Origin: Chlamydiota bacterium
GTDB taxonomy: Bacteria; Chlamydiota; Chlamydiia; Chlamydiales; Parachlamydiaceae
Length of the DNA: 35,183 nt
Reading direction: 5' to 3'
Assembly: GCA_013287015.1 (NCBI GenBank)
Contig: JABDEO010000006.1
Coordinates: 1 to 35,183 of the forward strand
The position numbers were made by a program, and so were the translations under genes. Shown piece by piece: positions 1 through 10,925 of the stretch. How positions within the stretch are numbered: the first letter of the stretch is position 1; each line of letters begins with the position of its first letter. The notes beneath the pieces were generated by a model. It worked only from the letters and a program-made list of their open reading frames with translations, searched no databases and had not been told where the DNA came from.

Positions 1-46
1 ATTTATTATGGTTGTCATAATTATGAACAAGACAAAAAAAGTTGGA

Positions 47-1132
47 TTAACGCAACATCTTGTATGTTGTCATCCAACCCACCATGTGTTTACTTACTTG
101 TTCCCAATGGCTGGCCAACTTTTCGGCGTCCGTAGAACCCATTCTCTGTGCTTCATGAAGTAAATCTTTACCTTTTTCTAAAATAGCTTCTATTTTAATC
201 CTTGTCACTGTCTCAAGGTTTTCGATCTCTGATAAAACAAACTGCCCTTTGGACAATAATAAATTCATCTGATCCATCTGTTGGCTGAAAGCCACCGTTA
301 TGCAAGTAATAGCGTCCTTCAGTCGTTCAATCCCACAAGAAAATTTTGCATTCAATAGAGTTTGTCGCTCATATTTTTTGCATAATTTTTTTAGGGCGAG
401 CATGTCATATTTTTTATTATTTTCTTGTTCGGATTGAGTCCATGCTGTGACAGTTTTCAAAATCGAAAGAATCGCAGGATAAAAAGGGTCTGTTTGTTTA
501 ACTTGTTTAGTTTCAATGCTAAGACGCATCATTCTCTCATAAATTCTATTATCCTGTAAAATATTATTTACAAGCATTATTTTTTCAGAAATTTTATGTT
601 CCGTAATAGTTTTCCATGTGACTCCAATAATGGCGGCAAGAGCTCGAAAGGAAGCAATGCCATCATCAATTTTTTCGGCTGCTGCAAAGCGATCGTATAA
701 TCTTTCCGCAACCCACACAATTTCTTTTTCAGTTTCTCGAGCATGTAAAAATTCTTGAGTTTGTTCAGTGTCTGGAAGCGCTCGCAAACTGCTACGATAT
801 AAAACCTTTGTGTTAGTTTGTGGAAATTCTGTCAAATTATTATTAACTGGAACTGACGTAGTTGGAATAACATCTTCAAAAATAGTTTTTTTTATGTCTT
901 TAAAAAGATTATTTATCTCTTCATTTGTTATATCATTTACTCTTTGATGTCTTATTACCCACCGCTGTAAATTATTTATTTCATCAGTGGTTCCTCCTAT
1001 AGATAACGCTAACGCAACAATCTCATTTATTCTATCTTTATTTAATAAACTTTGCTGTTCTTCTTGCTGTAAAGCCATAAAAAATTGACCAAAATGACTA
1101 ATACTACTAGATGAACTCATATCACACTCCAA
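47..1132 (-). CDS. hypothetical protein, alpha-helical, lineage-specific
   Basis: 361-aa open frame with ATG; no family recognised. Confidence 0.7.
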   Translation of the reverse strand: MECDMSSSSSISHFGQFFMALQQEEQQSLLNKDRINEIVALALSIGGTTDEINNLQRWVIRHQRVNDITNEEINNLFKDIKKTIFEDVIPTTSVPVNNNLTEFPQTNTKVLYRSSLRALPDTEQTQEFLHARETEKEIVWVAERLYDRFAAAEKIDDGIASFRALAAIIGVTWKTITEHKISEKIMLVNNILQDNRIYERMMRLSIETKQVKQTDPFYPAILSILKTVTAWTQSEQENNKKYDMLALKKLCKKYERQTLLNAKFSCGIERLKDAITCITVAFSQQMDQMNLLLSKGQFVLSEIENLETVTRIKIEAILEKGKDLLHEAQRMGSTDAEKLASHWEQVSKHMVGWMTTYKMLR

Positions 1133-1249
1133 ATTTTTTGAATATTTTTATTAAAGATAACAAATAAACTACACATATAATCAACTGTAACATATAAAAA
1201 CATTTAAATAAAGCTAACATTTAAATATCTAATATTGAATGTAAACAAT

Positions 1250-1325
1250 GCGTATTTTGGATAAACGATTGCCTTCTCGCGCCCCAGAAGGGGCGCGGGA
1301 AAGCCGCCGTTTATCCAAAACTCGC
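1250..1325. repeat. palindromic element P1 (family gcgagttttggataaacg)
   Basis: gcgtattttggataaacg ... cgtttatccaaaactcgc, with inner hairpin cgcgcccc-agaa-ggggcgcg; same ends as 8569..8645. Confidence 0.85.
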
Positions 1326-1326
1326 G

Positions 1327-3342
1327 TTATCCAAGAGTCAACTCTAGCTGCTGATAGTGACGCATCAAATCCCGATAATGAGCGGCCTCTTCGAAGCGAA
1401 ACTCCTTAGCCGCGCGCTTCATCTCGGTTTCGCATTCTTTGATTTTTGCATTGATCTCATTAGACGTTAAATACTCATGCCGCGCTTCAGCCGCCATGCG
1501 TTCAGGCTGCTTTTTGTTTTTGAAATAGCTGACGGGTTCTTCCTCTTTAGTGTCTAATTCCGACAGCAAATCAATGTCACGTTTGACTGTGCGCGGAATG
1601 ACGCCATGTTTCTGATTATACGCCTGCTGCGTTGCACGGCGCGCCTCAGTCACCTCAATTGTCTTGATTATCGATTTGGTCATCTTATCCGCATACATGA
1701 TCACGCGGCCTTCCACATTGCGCGATGCGCGTCCGCATGTCTGAATTAATGAGGTCTCACTCCGCAAAAAACCCTCTTTATCAGCATCCAATATCGCGAC
1801 CAAAGACACTTCCGGCAGATCCAATCCTTCCCGCAGTAAATTAATGCCTACCAGAACATCAAAATCTCCGCGCCGCAGGTCCCGAATGATCTGCATGCGT
1901 TCGATCGTATCGATGTCGGAATGCAAATATTTAGCCTTGACGTTTAGCTCCACAAGATATTTCGTGAGATCTTCCGCCAAGCGTTTCGTCAGCGTAGTCA
2001 CCAACACCCTTCCACTGCGTTCAACATGCGCTCGAATTTCAGCCAGGCAATCGTCAAGCTGTCCAGCAGCTGGGCGCACCTCGATTTTTGGATCTAAAAG
2101 CCCAGTCGGACGAATAATTTGCTCCACAACTTCTCCGCCGGTGTCCGTGAGCTCCCATTCACTCGGCGTTGCGGAGACATAAATCACTTGCCCCATGCGA
2201 GCATACGTTTCCTCAAATTTGAGAGGACGGTTGTCATACGCCGACGGTAGCCGGAAACCGAATTCCACCAAAGCGTCTTTGCGCGCGCGGTCGCCATTGT
2301 ACATGGCGCGCAATTGCGGAATCGTCTGATGCGACTCATCGACGATCAGCAAATAGTTTTCGGGGAAGTAATTGAGCAAACAGGGAGGCGGCTCGCCGGG
2401 ATTGCGGCGGCTAAAATGACGCGAGTAATTTTCGATGCCTTTGCAGCTGCCGACCTCGCGCAGCATTTCCAAGTCGTGCATGGTGCGCTCTTGGATGCGC
2501 TGACGTTCGATATAGCGTTCCGCTTTTTCATAAAAAGCGATGCGCTCCTGAAGTTCCGCCTTGATGGTCTCAATGGCCGATAGCCGCACCTCTTCAGGCG
2601 TCACGTGGTGGGAGCTTGGGTAAATAGTCACGCTTTGGATTGGACGCACAACTTTGCCGGTAAGCGGATTGATTTCGCTGATGCGTTCAATATCATCGCC
2701 AAACATTTCAATCCGGATGGCCATCTCCTCTTCATAGGCGGGAAAGATATCCAAGACATCTCCACGCACACGAAATGTCGCACGATAGAAGTCATAATCA
2801 TTGCGTTTGTACTGCATATCGACCAGATGCAGAAGAATATCGTCACGGCGACGGCTTTGCCCTATGGAGAGGGTGAGATTCATATTTTTGTAATATTCAG
2901 GAGAACCCAAACCGTAGATGCACGACACCGATGCGACGATGATCACGTCATTGCGTTCCAGAAGGGATCTCGTCGCGCTAAGGCGCATTTTATCGATTGT
3001 ATCATTGATCGCCATATCCTTTTCGATATAGGTGTCGGTGCGCGCAATGTAGGCTTCGGGCTGATAATAGTCATAATATGAGACAAAGTACTCCACAGCG
3101 TTATGAGGAAAAAAGGATTTAAATTCTTGATAGAGCTGAGCGGCTAGAGTTTTATTATGCGCGATGATTAATGCAGGGCGTTGCACGCGCTGAATCACAT
3201 TCGCCATGGTGAAAGTTTTACCCGAACCTGTAATGCCTAAAAGAACTTGAGCGCGCTGGCCGCTTGTCAAGCCCTGGCATAACCGCTCGATCGCCTGCGG
3301 CTGATCGCCGCAAGGCGTGTAATCCGAAACTAAATTAAACAC
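1327..3342 (-). CDS. uvrB: excinuclease ABC subunit UvrB
   Basis: [47 protein letters not shown]-terminal UVR motif. Start probably GTG at 3342, overlapping the trpS stop (the track ORF extends further upstream). Confidence 0.95.
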   Translation of the reverse strand: MFNLVSDYTPCGDQPQAIERLCQGLTSGQRAQVLLGITGSGKTFTMANVIQRVQRPALIIAHNKTLAAQLYQEFKSFFPHNAVEYFVSYYDYYQPEAYIARTDTYIEKDMAINDTIDKMRLSATRSLLERNDVIIVASVSCIYGLGSPEYYKNMNLTLSIGQSRRRDDILLHLVDMQYKRNDYDFYRATFRVRGDVLDIFPAYEEEMAIRIEMFGDDIERISEINPLTGKVVRPIQSVTIYPSSHHVTPEEVRLSAIETIKAELQERIAFYEKAERYIERQRIQERTMHDLEMLREVGSCKGIENYSRHFSRRNPGEPPPCLLNYFPENYLLIVDESHQTIPQLRAMYNGDRARKDALVEFGFRLPSAYDNRPLKFEETYARMGQVIYVSATPSEWELTDTGGEVVEQIIRPTGLLDPKIEVRPAAGQLDDCLAEIRAHVERSGRVLVTTLTKRLAEDLTKYLVELNVKAKYLHSDIDTIERMQIIRDLRRGDFDVLVGINLLREGLDLPEVSLVAILDADKEGFLRSETSLIQTCGRASRNVEGRVIMYADKMTKSIIKTIEVTEARRATQQAYNQKHGVIPRTVKRDIDLLSELDTKEEEPVSYFKNKKQPERMAAEARHEYLTSNEINAKIKECETEMKRAAKEFRFEEAAHYRDLMRHYQQLELTLG

Positions 3343-4408
3343 TGGTATCAACCGCTTTTTTACGTTCACGGGCGATGCGGGAAATTTTATTCCAGGCCCC
3401 GCCCAGCCCCATGGCGCTGCGCATCTCCTTAACCGTTGCATTGGAGATTTCAATCATCTTCATTGTCCCCTCATATACGATCTGTTCAACCAACCCCTTA
3501 TCCTCTTCGAAGAGACGTCTGCGCTCGCGAATGGGATCTAAAAATTGATTAAGCACGGTCGTCAACCGATTTTTCACTTCGACGTCGCCGACTTTTCCCG
3601 CACGATAGAGTGTTTTGAACTCTTCGACTTCGGCGCGATCGGGATTAAACACGTCATGGTAGATGAAGACAGGGTTGTCCTCCACCGTCCCGGGCGTATC
3701 CGCATGAATCCGGTTAGGATCGGTGTACATGCCGCGGACCTTCTTCTCGACCGTAGAGGCGTCATCGGAAAGAAAGATGCAGTTTTGGACCGACTTGCTC
3801 ATTTTGCCTTGGCCGTCTGTGCCGATCAATGTCGGCACATCGCTGAGCAACGGCGCAGGCAGCGGGAACAGCTCTCCGTAATACTGATTGAAGCGGCGTG
3901 CGATGTCTCTTGCCAATTCGATATTGGCTTCATTGTCTTTTCCTACGGGAACGAGCTCCGCGCATGCCATTAAAATATCCGCAGTCTGCAATACAGGGTA
4001 TCCCACCAGGCCGAACGGAACATTTTCCGGATCCAGATGCGCATTGCGCGCCATCTCTTTCAGGCTGGGCAACCCCGTCAAACGATTAAGGGAGATCAAC
4101 ATCTCAAAAATCAGGTTCATCTCATACACGGCGGGCGTGGCCGATTGCAAGTAGATGGTGGACTTTTGAGGATCGATTCCGCATGCCAAATAGTCCAAGA
4201 CCATCATGCGCATGTCCTCCCGCATCTGCAGAATCTGCTCCTTTTTAGGCTTGGTCGTCAGCACATGGAGATCTGCAATGATGACAAAGCACTCGTAGGA
4301 ATCCTGCAAGGCGATTCGATTTTTTACTGATCCCACGTAGTGACCCAAATGCAGCAATCCGGTCGGTCGATCTCCCGTCAATAAACGTTTTCTTTGTTTC
4401 TGATCCAT
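3335..4408 (-). CDS. trpS: tryptophanyl-tRNA synthetase
   Basis: [22 protein letters not shown] motif; ATG at 4408 preceded by ggggag. Confidence 0.95.
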   Translation of the reverse strand: MDQKQRKRLLTGDRPTGLLHLGHYVGSVKNRIALQDSYECFVIIADLHVLTTKPKKEQILQMREDMRMMVLDYLACGIDPQKSTIYLQSATPAVYEMNLIFEMLISLNRLTGLPSLKEMARNAHLDPENVPFGLVGYPVLQTADILMACAELVPVGKDNEANIELARDIARRFNQYYGELFPLPAPLLSDVPTLIGTDGQGKMSKSVQNCIFLSDDASTVEKKVRGMYTDPNRIHADTPGTVEDNPVFIYHDVFNPDRAEVEEFKTLYRAGKVGDVEVKNRLTTVLNQFLDPIRERRRLFEEDKGLVEQIVYEGTMKMIEISNATVKEMRSAMGLGGAWNKISRIARERKKAVDTSV

Positions 4409-4410
4409 GC

Positions 4411-5613
4411 TTAGCTCCCCCATTCAAGTTGATTGAAAATTTCCAATCCAATTATGCAAACTGAAATCATGATTGCCGCTATAAGAGAAAGTTTACCACC
4501 CGGAACTTTGAATGTCGATGGGAACCGATGGTGATAACGGCCTCTCCAGGTCATGAGAGCCGGCAGCAGAGCAAGCAACACCACGACGCCGAATGCGCCG
4601 GCGTATTCCAACGCAGTGAAAAATATGCGTGGATCCGCAAGCGTAAAGACAACCGGAGGCAAAAATGTCAGTGCATACAGGACGGTCCTGCCGGCGCGTG
4701 TTTTTTTGATTTTCAGGCCATCGGATAAAAAGTCGGAAAGGCTCAAGGAAACGCCTAAAAACGAAGTCACCACGGCGAAAAATGAGAAGAGCTGAGCGAT
4801 CATGCCGATCGCATGGCCATCCATTCTTTTGCTCAGAAGTTGGGCGGCGTCGATCCCTTCCTCATACCCATGCGCCAACCCATGCAATCCCTCTACGGGG
4901 ATAATGCCCAAAATAAGGAGTTCCCAAATGAGATACACCGCCAGCGGGATCAAGCTGCCGACTAAAATCACCAGTTTGAGCTGCTTGACATCGCGTTTGA
5001 GATAGGTGATCAGCGTTGGGATGATGATGTGATATCCAAATGAGGTGACAACCAATGAAATTGCGATGCCCACGGCGGGCCACTTCACTACTTGCCTCAG
5101 CAATGCAGGATCGACATGCGGCGTTAATAACACCACAAGGACCGCAAATGAGATCACCAATCCAACTATTAAAATCCGGTTGACATAGTCTACCGAAGCA
5201 GTCCCTCTGTACACGCAAAATCCAAACAGCAGCAACAGCGGGATCGAACCTATATAGGCAGGGAGGACTACGCCCGTTAGTTTGTGCATGATCGTAATGA
5301 CCAAAGGGCCGCTGCCTGCAATATACGCTGTCGTCAACGCATATAGAAGAAATAAATACGTCGCCCAACTCAAGATCTCTCCGCCGCGGCCTAAAGTGCG
5401 CCTAGCCATTGTGATTAAATTCGTGTTGTCTTCCATCCACAAATTCACTTCCAACATCAAAAAAGCCGTAAAAGCCATGAAGCCCCAGCAAAAAACAAGC
5501 AGCAGCATGGAGGGCCAAAAGCCCGCCAATCCTGTACTGATAGGGAGAGCCAACATGCCTGCTCCAATCGTGGTGCCGGCCACTAATAAAATGCCGCCAA
5601 TTAATTTATGCAT
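4411..5613 (-). CDS. tyrP: aromatic amino acid permease, TyrP/Mtr family
   Basis: N-terminal [30 protein letters not shown] and about 11 hydrophobic segments. Confidence 0.88.
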   Translation of the reverse strand: MHKLIGGILLVAGTTIGAGMLALPISTGLAGFWPSMLLLVFCWGFMAFTAFLMLEVNLWMEDNTNLITMARRTLGRGGEILSWATYLFLLYALTTAYIAGSGPLVITIMHKLTGVVLPAYIGSIPLLLLFGFCVYRGTASVDYVNRILIVGLVISFAVLVVLLTPHVDPALLRQVVKWPAVGIAISLVVTSFGYHIIIPTLITYLKRDVKQLKLVILVGSLIPLAVYLIWELLILGIIPVEGLHGLAHGYEEGIDAAQLLSKRMDGHAIGMIAQLFSFFAVVTSFLGVSLSLSDFLSDGLKIKKTRAGRTVLYALTFLPPVVFTLADPRIFFTALEYAGAFGVVVLLALLPALMTWRGRYHHRFPSTFKVPGGKLSLIAAIMISVCIIGLEIFNQLEWGS

Positions 5614-5622
5614 ATCTCTTCC

Positions 5623-6834
5623 TTATCCTTGTGTTGCTTGAAGAATTAAAACGGCGCAGGAAAATAAAATAACCAGAACCAAAACCGCTTTGCCTCCGGG
5701 AACCAATGGCTTTTGTTGGCCCAGCCCTTTATGGTACCGTCCTGACCAGACCATCGCAGCGGGGAGTATTCCAAACAGAATGACGGCTCCGATGCCTCCC
5801 GCATAATTTAAAGCGGTTAAAAACACGCCTGGATGCATTAAAGCGAATAAAAATGGAGGGGTAAGCGCCAAAAAGCACGCGATTAATCTTCCCGCAGGTT
5901 TCTTTTTAAGCTGTAAGCCGTCGATCAAAAAATCGACAAAACTCAATGCGACAGTCACAAATGAGGTGATCAGAGCGAAAAAAGCAAAATATTGCGCGAT
6001 ATTCACAATCCAAGAGATGCCGACAACGGATTTTAACGCGTGCGTCGCCAGCTGCCCTTCGCTTAATAGTTCACGAAATCCGCCTGGGCCTTCAATAGGC
6101 GCCAACCCCAAAATCAGCCATTCCCACACCAAATAAATGAATAAAGGGATTGAGCTGCCGATGACTATCGTTCGCTTCAAGCGCTTTACATCGCGATTTA
6201 AATAGGTCGCAAGGCTTGGAACCAGGTTGTGAAAACCAAATGAAACGATCATCACAGGCAGCACCAGCGGCGCCAAGGCCCAATCTTGATGTTCAAGCAA
6301 TTTGCCGTTCACATGGGAACCGCCCAAAATCACCAAAGCCACATAAGTCGCAATTAATCCCACCATCAACAAACGATTAAAATGGTCGATCGCACGCGTC
6401 CCGATGTAGAGTAGGATTCCCAAAACACCGGTGAAAAATAGGCTTCCGATCCATGGGGAGATCGCTACCCCGGAGAATTGTTGAAATAGATCAACGCATA
6501 GCTCTCCACTGCCCGCGACATATGCCACCATCAAACAGTAAAATAAAAATAGAAATAAACTCCACGCCACGCACTTCCCTAGAAAACCCAAGGTGCGGCC
6601 GGCCATTGAAATAATATTGACTTCATCATGAAACCACAAGTTCACTTCCAAAAGCAGGAGTCCGGTGCAGGTCATAAACAGCCAACTGATTAGAAACATC
6701 GCAATGGAGGGCTGAAACCCAGCCATCGCTGACAACACCGGCAATCCAAGCATGCCTGCGCCAATGCAGCAGCCTGAAACTAGTAATACTCCACCAAAAA
6801 TGCTTCCCTGATGTGAGGGTGATTTTGTTTCCAT
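5623..6834 (-). CDS. tyrP: aromatic amino acid permease, TyrP/Mtr family (tandem paralogue)
   Basis: GGVLLVSGCCIGAGMLGLPVLSAMAGFQPS; clear paralogue of 4411..5613, 9-nt gap. Confidence 0.88.
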   Translation of the reverse strand: METKSPSHQGSIFGGVLLVSGCCIGAGMLGLPVLSAMAGFQPSIAMFLISWLFMTCTGLLLLEVNLWFHDEVNIISMAGRTLGFLGKCVAWSLFLFLFYCLMVAYVAGSGELCVDLFQQFSGVAISPWIGSLFFTGVLGILLYIGTRAIDHFNRLLMVGLIATYVALVILGGSHVNGKLLEHQDWALAPLVLPVMIVSFGFHNLVPSLATYLNRDVKRLKRTIVIGSSIPLFIYLVWEWLILGLAPIEGPGGFRELLSEGQLATHALKSVVGISWIVNIAQYFAFFALITSFVTVALSFVDFLIDGLQLKKKPAGRLIACFLALTPPFLFALMHPGVFLTALNYAGGIGAVILFGILPAAMVWSGRYHKGLGQQKPLVPGGKAVLVLVILFSCAVLILQATQG

Positions 6835-7085
6835 AAAAATTCTCCATAGAATTAAAATAAACGCTAAACCTAAAAAGGCGCGGCAGCGACTATTCAGTGT
6901 AGGACCTTAAAATTAAAAAATATGAGTATTAGAAAATAAGATGGATGGCCTTAGGGCCAAAAGCGTCCAAAACCAAAAAAGAAAACGATGTTTAATAGAG
7001 ATGTAGTTTGCATAAAAGAGATTGTATCCTAAGCAACCTATTTCGCGCAATTTTTTTATTTTCGTTGCCAAGTAAAACTAAAAGC

Positions 7086-7431
7086 TTGATATCTTAATCA
7101 TTTTTGCGTCATTCTTTCTCTCATTATGTAGCCCACACTAAGGTGTAGCGAGCCCTAGCGAGCGAAACCGCAGGTGTGGGAACCAATGAACGCACGATCT
7201 AACCGGGGACCCGGTTCTTCATTTTTATCTTTTTTGCTTTTTTTACAGAAAAATATTTAAGCCTTCGATTCAAAAAGAGGAAAAAAAGATAAAAATGAAG
7301 AACCAGTTCCCTGGTTAGGTCGTGCGTCCATTGGTTCCCACACCTGCGGTTCCGCTCGCTGAGGCTCGCTACACCTTAGTGTGGGCTACATAATGAGAGA
7401 AAGAATGAGGCAAAAATGATTAAGACATCAA
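7086..7431. repeat. long palindrome P2 (family tagcccacactaaggtgtagcgag)
   Basis: ttaatcatttttgcgtcattctttctctcattatgtagcccacac ... gtgtgggctacataatgagagaaagaatgaggcaaaaatgattaa; arms >100 bp. Confidence 0.92.
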
Positions 7432-7474
7432 ACTATAATTGCGCTATTTTTTATTAAAAAATTAATAGGTGTAC

Positions 7475-8362
7475 ATGTCCACGCTTACCGATGCGGAACT
7501 ACTGCAGTTTAATCAGCTTGGACTGATTCCAGGTCCTGAAGAAAACGAAACCGAATTCGTTAATAGGGCGCAATATTGCCTCCAATTGAAAAACGTTCTG
7601 CCTTCCTTGCTTGAGCGCGAGCAGGTCGTTGACACGCCCCTTGCACGCCAACTGATTCAGGATGCCGCTAAAACAACGCGCAAATTATTTGACATCACGC
7701 CTGAATGGGTTCCTGTTATTTTCAGCAACCATCGCCTGGCGTTTTGGCACGGAGGCTGCGCATGGATTTTTCAATTCAACGCTGAAACGCCCACGGCGGC
7801 TTTTTTTCAGCTGCGTCAGGCGTTTTCATCCGCATCGCATTATCTTGGGCTTTACGATCGCGAAGAACTTATCGCTCACGAATCCGCTCATGTCGGAAGA
7901 ATGCTTTTTCAGGAACCAAAGTTTGAAGAAACGCTTGCTTATCGCACCGCTAAATCACGGTTCAGGCAATGGCTTGGGGCCATTGTACAATCTTCGTGGG
8001 AAAGCCTGCTCTTTGTATTTATCATCGTCATCAGCTTATTTATCGATTCTGCAGCGCTATTTTGGGGCGAGCAAGAGTTATATAGCAGCGCCTTAGCGGT
8101 GAAAGCATTGTTGATATTTCTCATCGCCTTTGGGATCGGCCGATCTTGGCTCAGACAAAAACAGTTGTCGCGTTGCCTCCATGCATTGCAAAATGCATTG
8201 GGGGATGCGGATCTCGCAAATGCCGTCGCATATCGTCTGCAGGATAAAGAAATCATCTCTTTCGGGAGCATGTCCCCCAAAGAAATCAAACAATACGCTA
8301 ACGAACAGGCTGAGCTTTCATTGCGCTGGCGTCTCATTAACCTGGCATATTTTAGATCATAA
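7475..8362 (+). CDS. putative membrane protein with HESAH motif
   Basis: Open frame (GTG 7469 or ATG 7475); two hydrophobic segments; EELIAHESAHVGRMLFQEPKFEE. Confidence 0.75.
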   Translation: MSTLTDAELLQFNQLGLIPGPEENETEFVNRAQYCLQLKNVLPSLLEREQVVDTPLARQLIQDAAKTTRKLFDITPEWVPVIFSNHRLAFWHGGCAWIFQFNAETPTAAFFQLRQAFSSASHYLGLYDREELIAHESAHVGRMLFQEPKFEETLAYRTAKSRFRQWLGAIVQSSWESLLFVFIIVISLFIDSAALFWGEQELYSSALAVKALLIFLIAFGIGRSWLRQKQLSRCLHALQNALGDADLANAVAYRLQDKEIISFGSMSPKEIKQYANEQAELSLRWRLINLAYFRS

Positions 8363-8518
8363 AAATAGCCTGAGCGCAATCCAACATATGATGAAGACGA
8401 GCTAAATCGTGATTAGCCATAGATTATTTGAGCTTTTGAAAGAACGTCGTCGCGGAAATAACGACTGATTCCTCTTACCGTTTTTAAATCAGCATGACGA
8501 CCCACAATATTGATTGTA

Positions 8519-8763
8519 GGAAGGTAGCCAGTTGCCCTACGGCTCCGCGGTGTTTGTCTGTAAATAACGCGAGTTTTGGATAAACGATTGTCCTGACATT
8601 GATGCTTTTAAAAGCATCAAAGCGTCAAACTCCCAAAACTCGCGTTAAATAACACGTGCAAAAGGGCTGCGTTATATGGAAGGACGTCCCGCCCTGCTTT
8701 GTAGGCAAAAAACATTGAAGATAATACACGCGGTCAGGGCGGGACGCCCTGGCTACCTTCCTT
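8519..8763. repeat. palindrome P12-family element (ggaaggtagccagg...) with disrupted left arm
   Basis: Right arm cagggcgggacgccctggctaccttcctta matches copies at 16247 and 28386; left arm broken and contains P3. Confidence 0.75.
8569..8645. mobile_element. small palindromic element P3 with 8-bp direct repeats
   Basis: gcgagttttgg...ccaaaactcgcgt flanked by taaataac at 8561-8568 and 8646-8653. Confidence 0.6.
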
Positions 8764-8862
8764 AGCCTCTCACTTTTAATTGTACCCGAATGTGCATTTG
8801 TATTTGTGTTTATTTCATCAAAATGATAACTTAATTAAATATAAAAAACAAACAGAGACAAC

Positions 8863-10869
8863 ATGAGACTTACTGTAAAAAATTTTTTTCATTGTTATAT
8901 ACTTAATACTTGTTCCGTTGAACTGAACAAACAAGATCAATGCAGAGCTATAACGATGTCAATCGCTCTTGGCATCCTGTTCGCAGGCATTGTTCATTTA
9001 GTATGCCTGGCTTTCTATAATCCAAAAGTGAAAATCGCTGCCCCAGAAGATATTAATCCTAAAATCCCCGCTGTGGTTGAAAATATTTTACCTTCTCCTG
9101 TAAAAAGCAAGAAAACAACTCCGCCTAGTTCGCCCACAATTAAATCCAAGCCTGATAAACAAGTACAGTCTAATGTGCAAAAAAATTCCCCCATAAAGGG
9201 GAATGAGAAAAATTGCATCATGATATTGAATCATCGATTCGACTCCAGTCACTTCTTAATGAAAAATGAGGACAATCGGGAAACCCTAAAGGCGCTCCGC
9301 GAGCTCTCTGTAGCGCACCCCGCAGTGTTTGAAACGATGGATTTTTCAACAGCAAAAACGGATTTTTCTTCGTTGGACCTCACAAAATTAATTCCCATCA
9401 TCTCCAGTCATAACTTATTTCATCCACTTGCCAGACATCTCGTTCCTCAATTATCAGTCGAACAGATTTATGATTTGCATGATCGCAAAATTTTTCAGCT
9501 TCATCATTGGTCTCTTCTGTCCTACGATCAAGGAGTGGCGCTAATTGAAGCGCTCGATTGTTCGAAAATTAATGAAACTGTATGGACGGCATTGCCTTGG
9601 CATAAAGAATTAATGGAATACTTGTCGCCCGAACAAGTTTATGAATTAAATAAACTGAATTGGCTAGTGAAGGAAGATTGGGCAAACCTTTGGTCTGAGA
9701 CAGTCACAGACCTAGATTTTACAAAACTTCTGGGCGCGAGGGAAAGCTTCCTTCGTTCAGCGTTAAAAGGTCCGGAATACTTAGGAGGAGGCCGGGAACA
9801 CTTAATTGGAACATTTTCTCCTGAAAAAATTAATACCTATATAAAGGAAAATATATTATTTCCCGAAACGTCCAGTTCCATCGATCTACTGCTTGCCAAA
9901 GCCGTCACGCAGCAGCAGATTTCAAAACTCGATTGTTCAACGATAACGAAAAGCGCTTTCGACATCCTTTTTGACATTAAGGAGACGCTGCTACCTCCAT
10001 TGGCTCGCACCAACATGGCGGAGTTATCTTTTGCTCAACTTCTTGCACTGCATCAGCGCAATTTTTTATCGACCAGACACTGGCATTTTTGTTCACTGAA
10101 GCTGCTGAAAGCTTTTATCTTCTCGGACAAAGTCAATCTTGATAAACCGGCATTCGAAATAATCTGCCCGCCAAAGTTCTATGACCCCATGACAGGCGCA
10201 ACTAAAAAAGTTGCATTTTTCCCCAGGCTGACCTTGGAGGAATTTAATACTTTATCAGGTAAAGGCTTTATAGCGTTATGCGACTGGGAACTTCTTGCTC
10301 CTGATGAGGCCTTGAAACTTGATTTTGCAACAGTGGATTCAGAAATAATAAAGAAAGCGCTTTCAGTTTTTACAGAAGAAACTACACAGGAGTTATCTTT
10401 TGAACAACTTTGCGCGTTGCAAGCGCGAGAGCTTATTCCTCCTTTAATCTGGTTTCGTCTAAGTGATGAACAGGTCAAAAACCTTAATTTTAAAAAATTA
10501 AAACTATCTCTTGAAAACTATGAAGATTTATTTGATTTTAATGAACCTCCTTTTCTAGCGCCAAGACGCATCCCATTGCTCTCCTGTGAACAAATTTATG
10601 ACCTAGCGGATCAAAACTTATTCGACAAGGACCATTGGTTTCTTCTTAAAGAAGACATTATTAAAGCGCTGGATTTTTCACGATTCAAGCCGGAGTTATT
10701 GCCCGTCATTGTTCCTAACATATTTTATGGCCGCAGCTCTAAAAGCAAGAAAGAGCGATCTGAAGAAGACATTATGAAGCTCCTTGACACTCTTTCTCAT
10801 GACCAGTTTAAGAAGTATGTCACGCCCCATCTGCCAAAAGAACTTATAGGAAAATGGGACAAACACTGA
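8863..10869 (+). CDS. putative membrane-anchored tandem ~70-aa repeat protein
   Basis: N-terminal TM (IALGILFAGIVHLVCLAFY); recurring L[ST].EQ[IVL]Y.L....L....HW.LL......LDF.K units. Confidence 0.8.
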   Translation: MRLTVKNFFHCYILNTCSVELNKQDQCRAITMSIALGILFAGIVHLVCLAFYNPKVKIAAPEDINPKIPAVVENILPSPVKSKKTTPPSSPTIKSKPDKQVQSNVQKNSPIKGNEKNCIMILNHRFDSSHFLMKNEDNRETLKALRELSVAHPAVFETMDFSTAKTDFSSLDLTKLIPIISSHNLFHPLARHLVPQLSVEQIYDLHDRKIFQLHHWSLLSYDQGVALIEALDCSKINETVWTALPWHKELMEYLSPEQVYELNKLNWLVKEDWANLWSETVTDLDFTKLLGARESFLRSALKGPEYLGGGREHLIGTFSPEKINTYIKENILFPETSSSIDLLLAKAVTQQQISKLDCSTITKSAFDILFDIKETLLPPLARTNMAELSFAQLLALHQRNFLSTRHWHFCSLKLLKAFIFSDKVNLDKPAFEIICPPKFYDPMTGATKKVAFFPRLTLEEFNTLSGKGFIALCDWELLAPDEALKLDFATVDSEIIKKALSVFTEETTQELSFEQLCALQARELIPPLIWFRLSDEQVKNLNFKKLKLSLENYEDLFDFNEPPFLAPRRIPLLSCEQIYDLADQNLFDKDHWFLLKEDIIKALDFSRFKPELLPVIVPNIFYGRSSKSKKERSEEDIMKLLDTLSHDQFKKYVTPHLPKELIGKWDKH

Positions 10870-10870
10870 A

Positions 10871-10916
10871 CGGCCTTGTTCACCTTTCCTAAGAAAGAAC
10901 TCGGTCACCTCTCTGT
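10871..10916. repeat. orphan end of the P14 palindrome family
   Basis: ggccttgttcacctttcctaagaaagaactcggtcacctctctgtgc, near-identical to the reverse complement of 34041..34087. Confidence 0.8.
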
Positions 10917-10925
10917 GCCGACTTT

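Noticed and set aside
1844-3081. Plus-strand ORFs inside uvrB (1844, 2314, 2605) and similar antisense ORFs in trpS, tyrP, thyX and others
   Set aside because: Shadow ORFs antisense to strongly recognisable conserved genes, with no family resemblance of their own.
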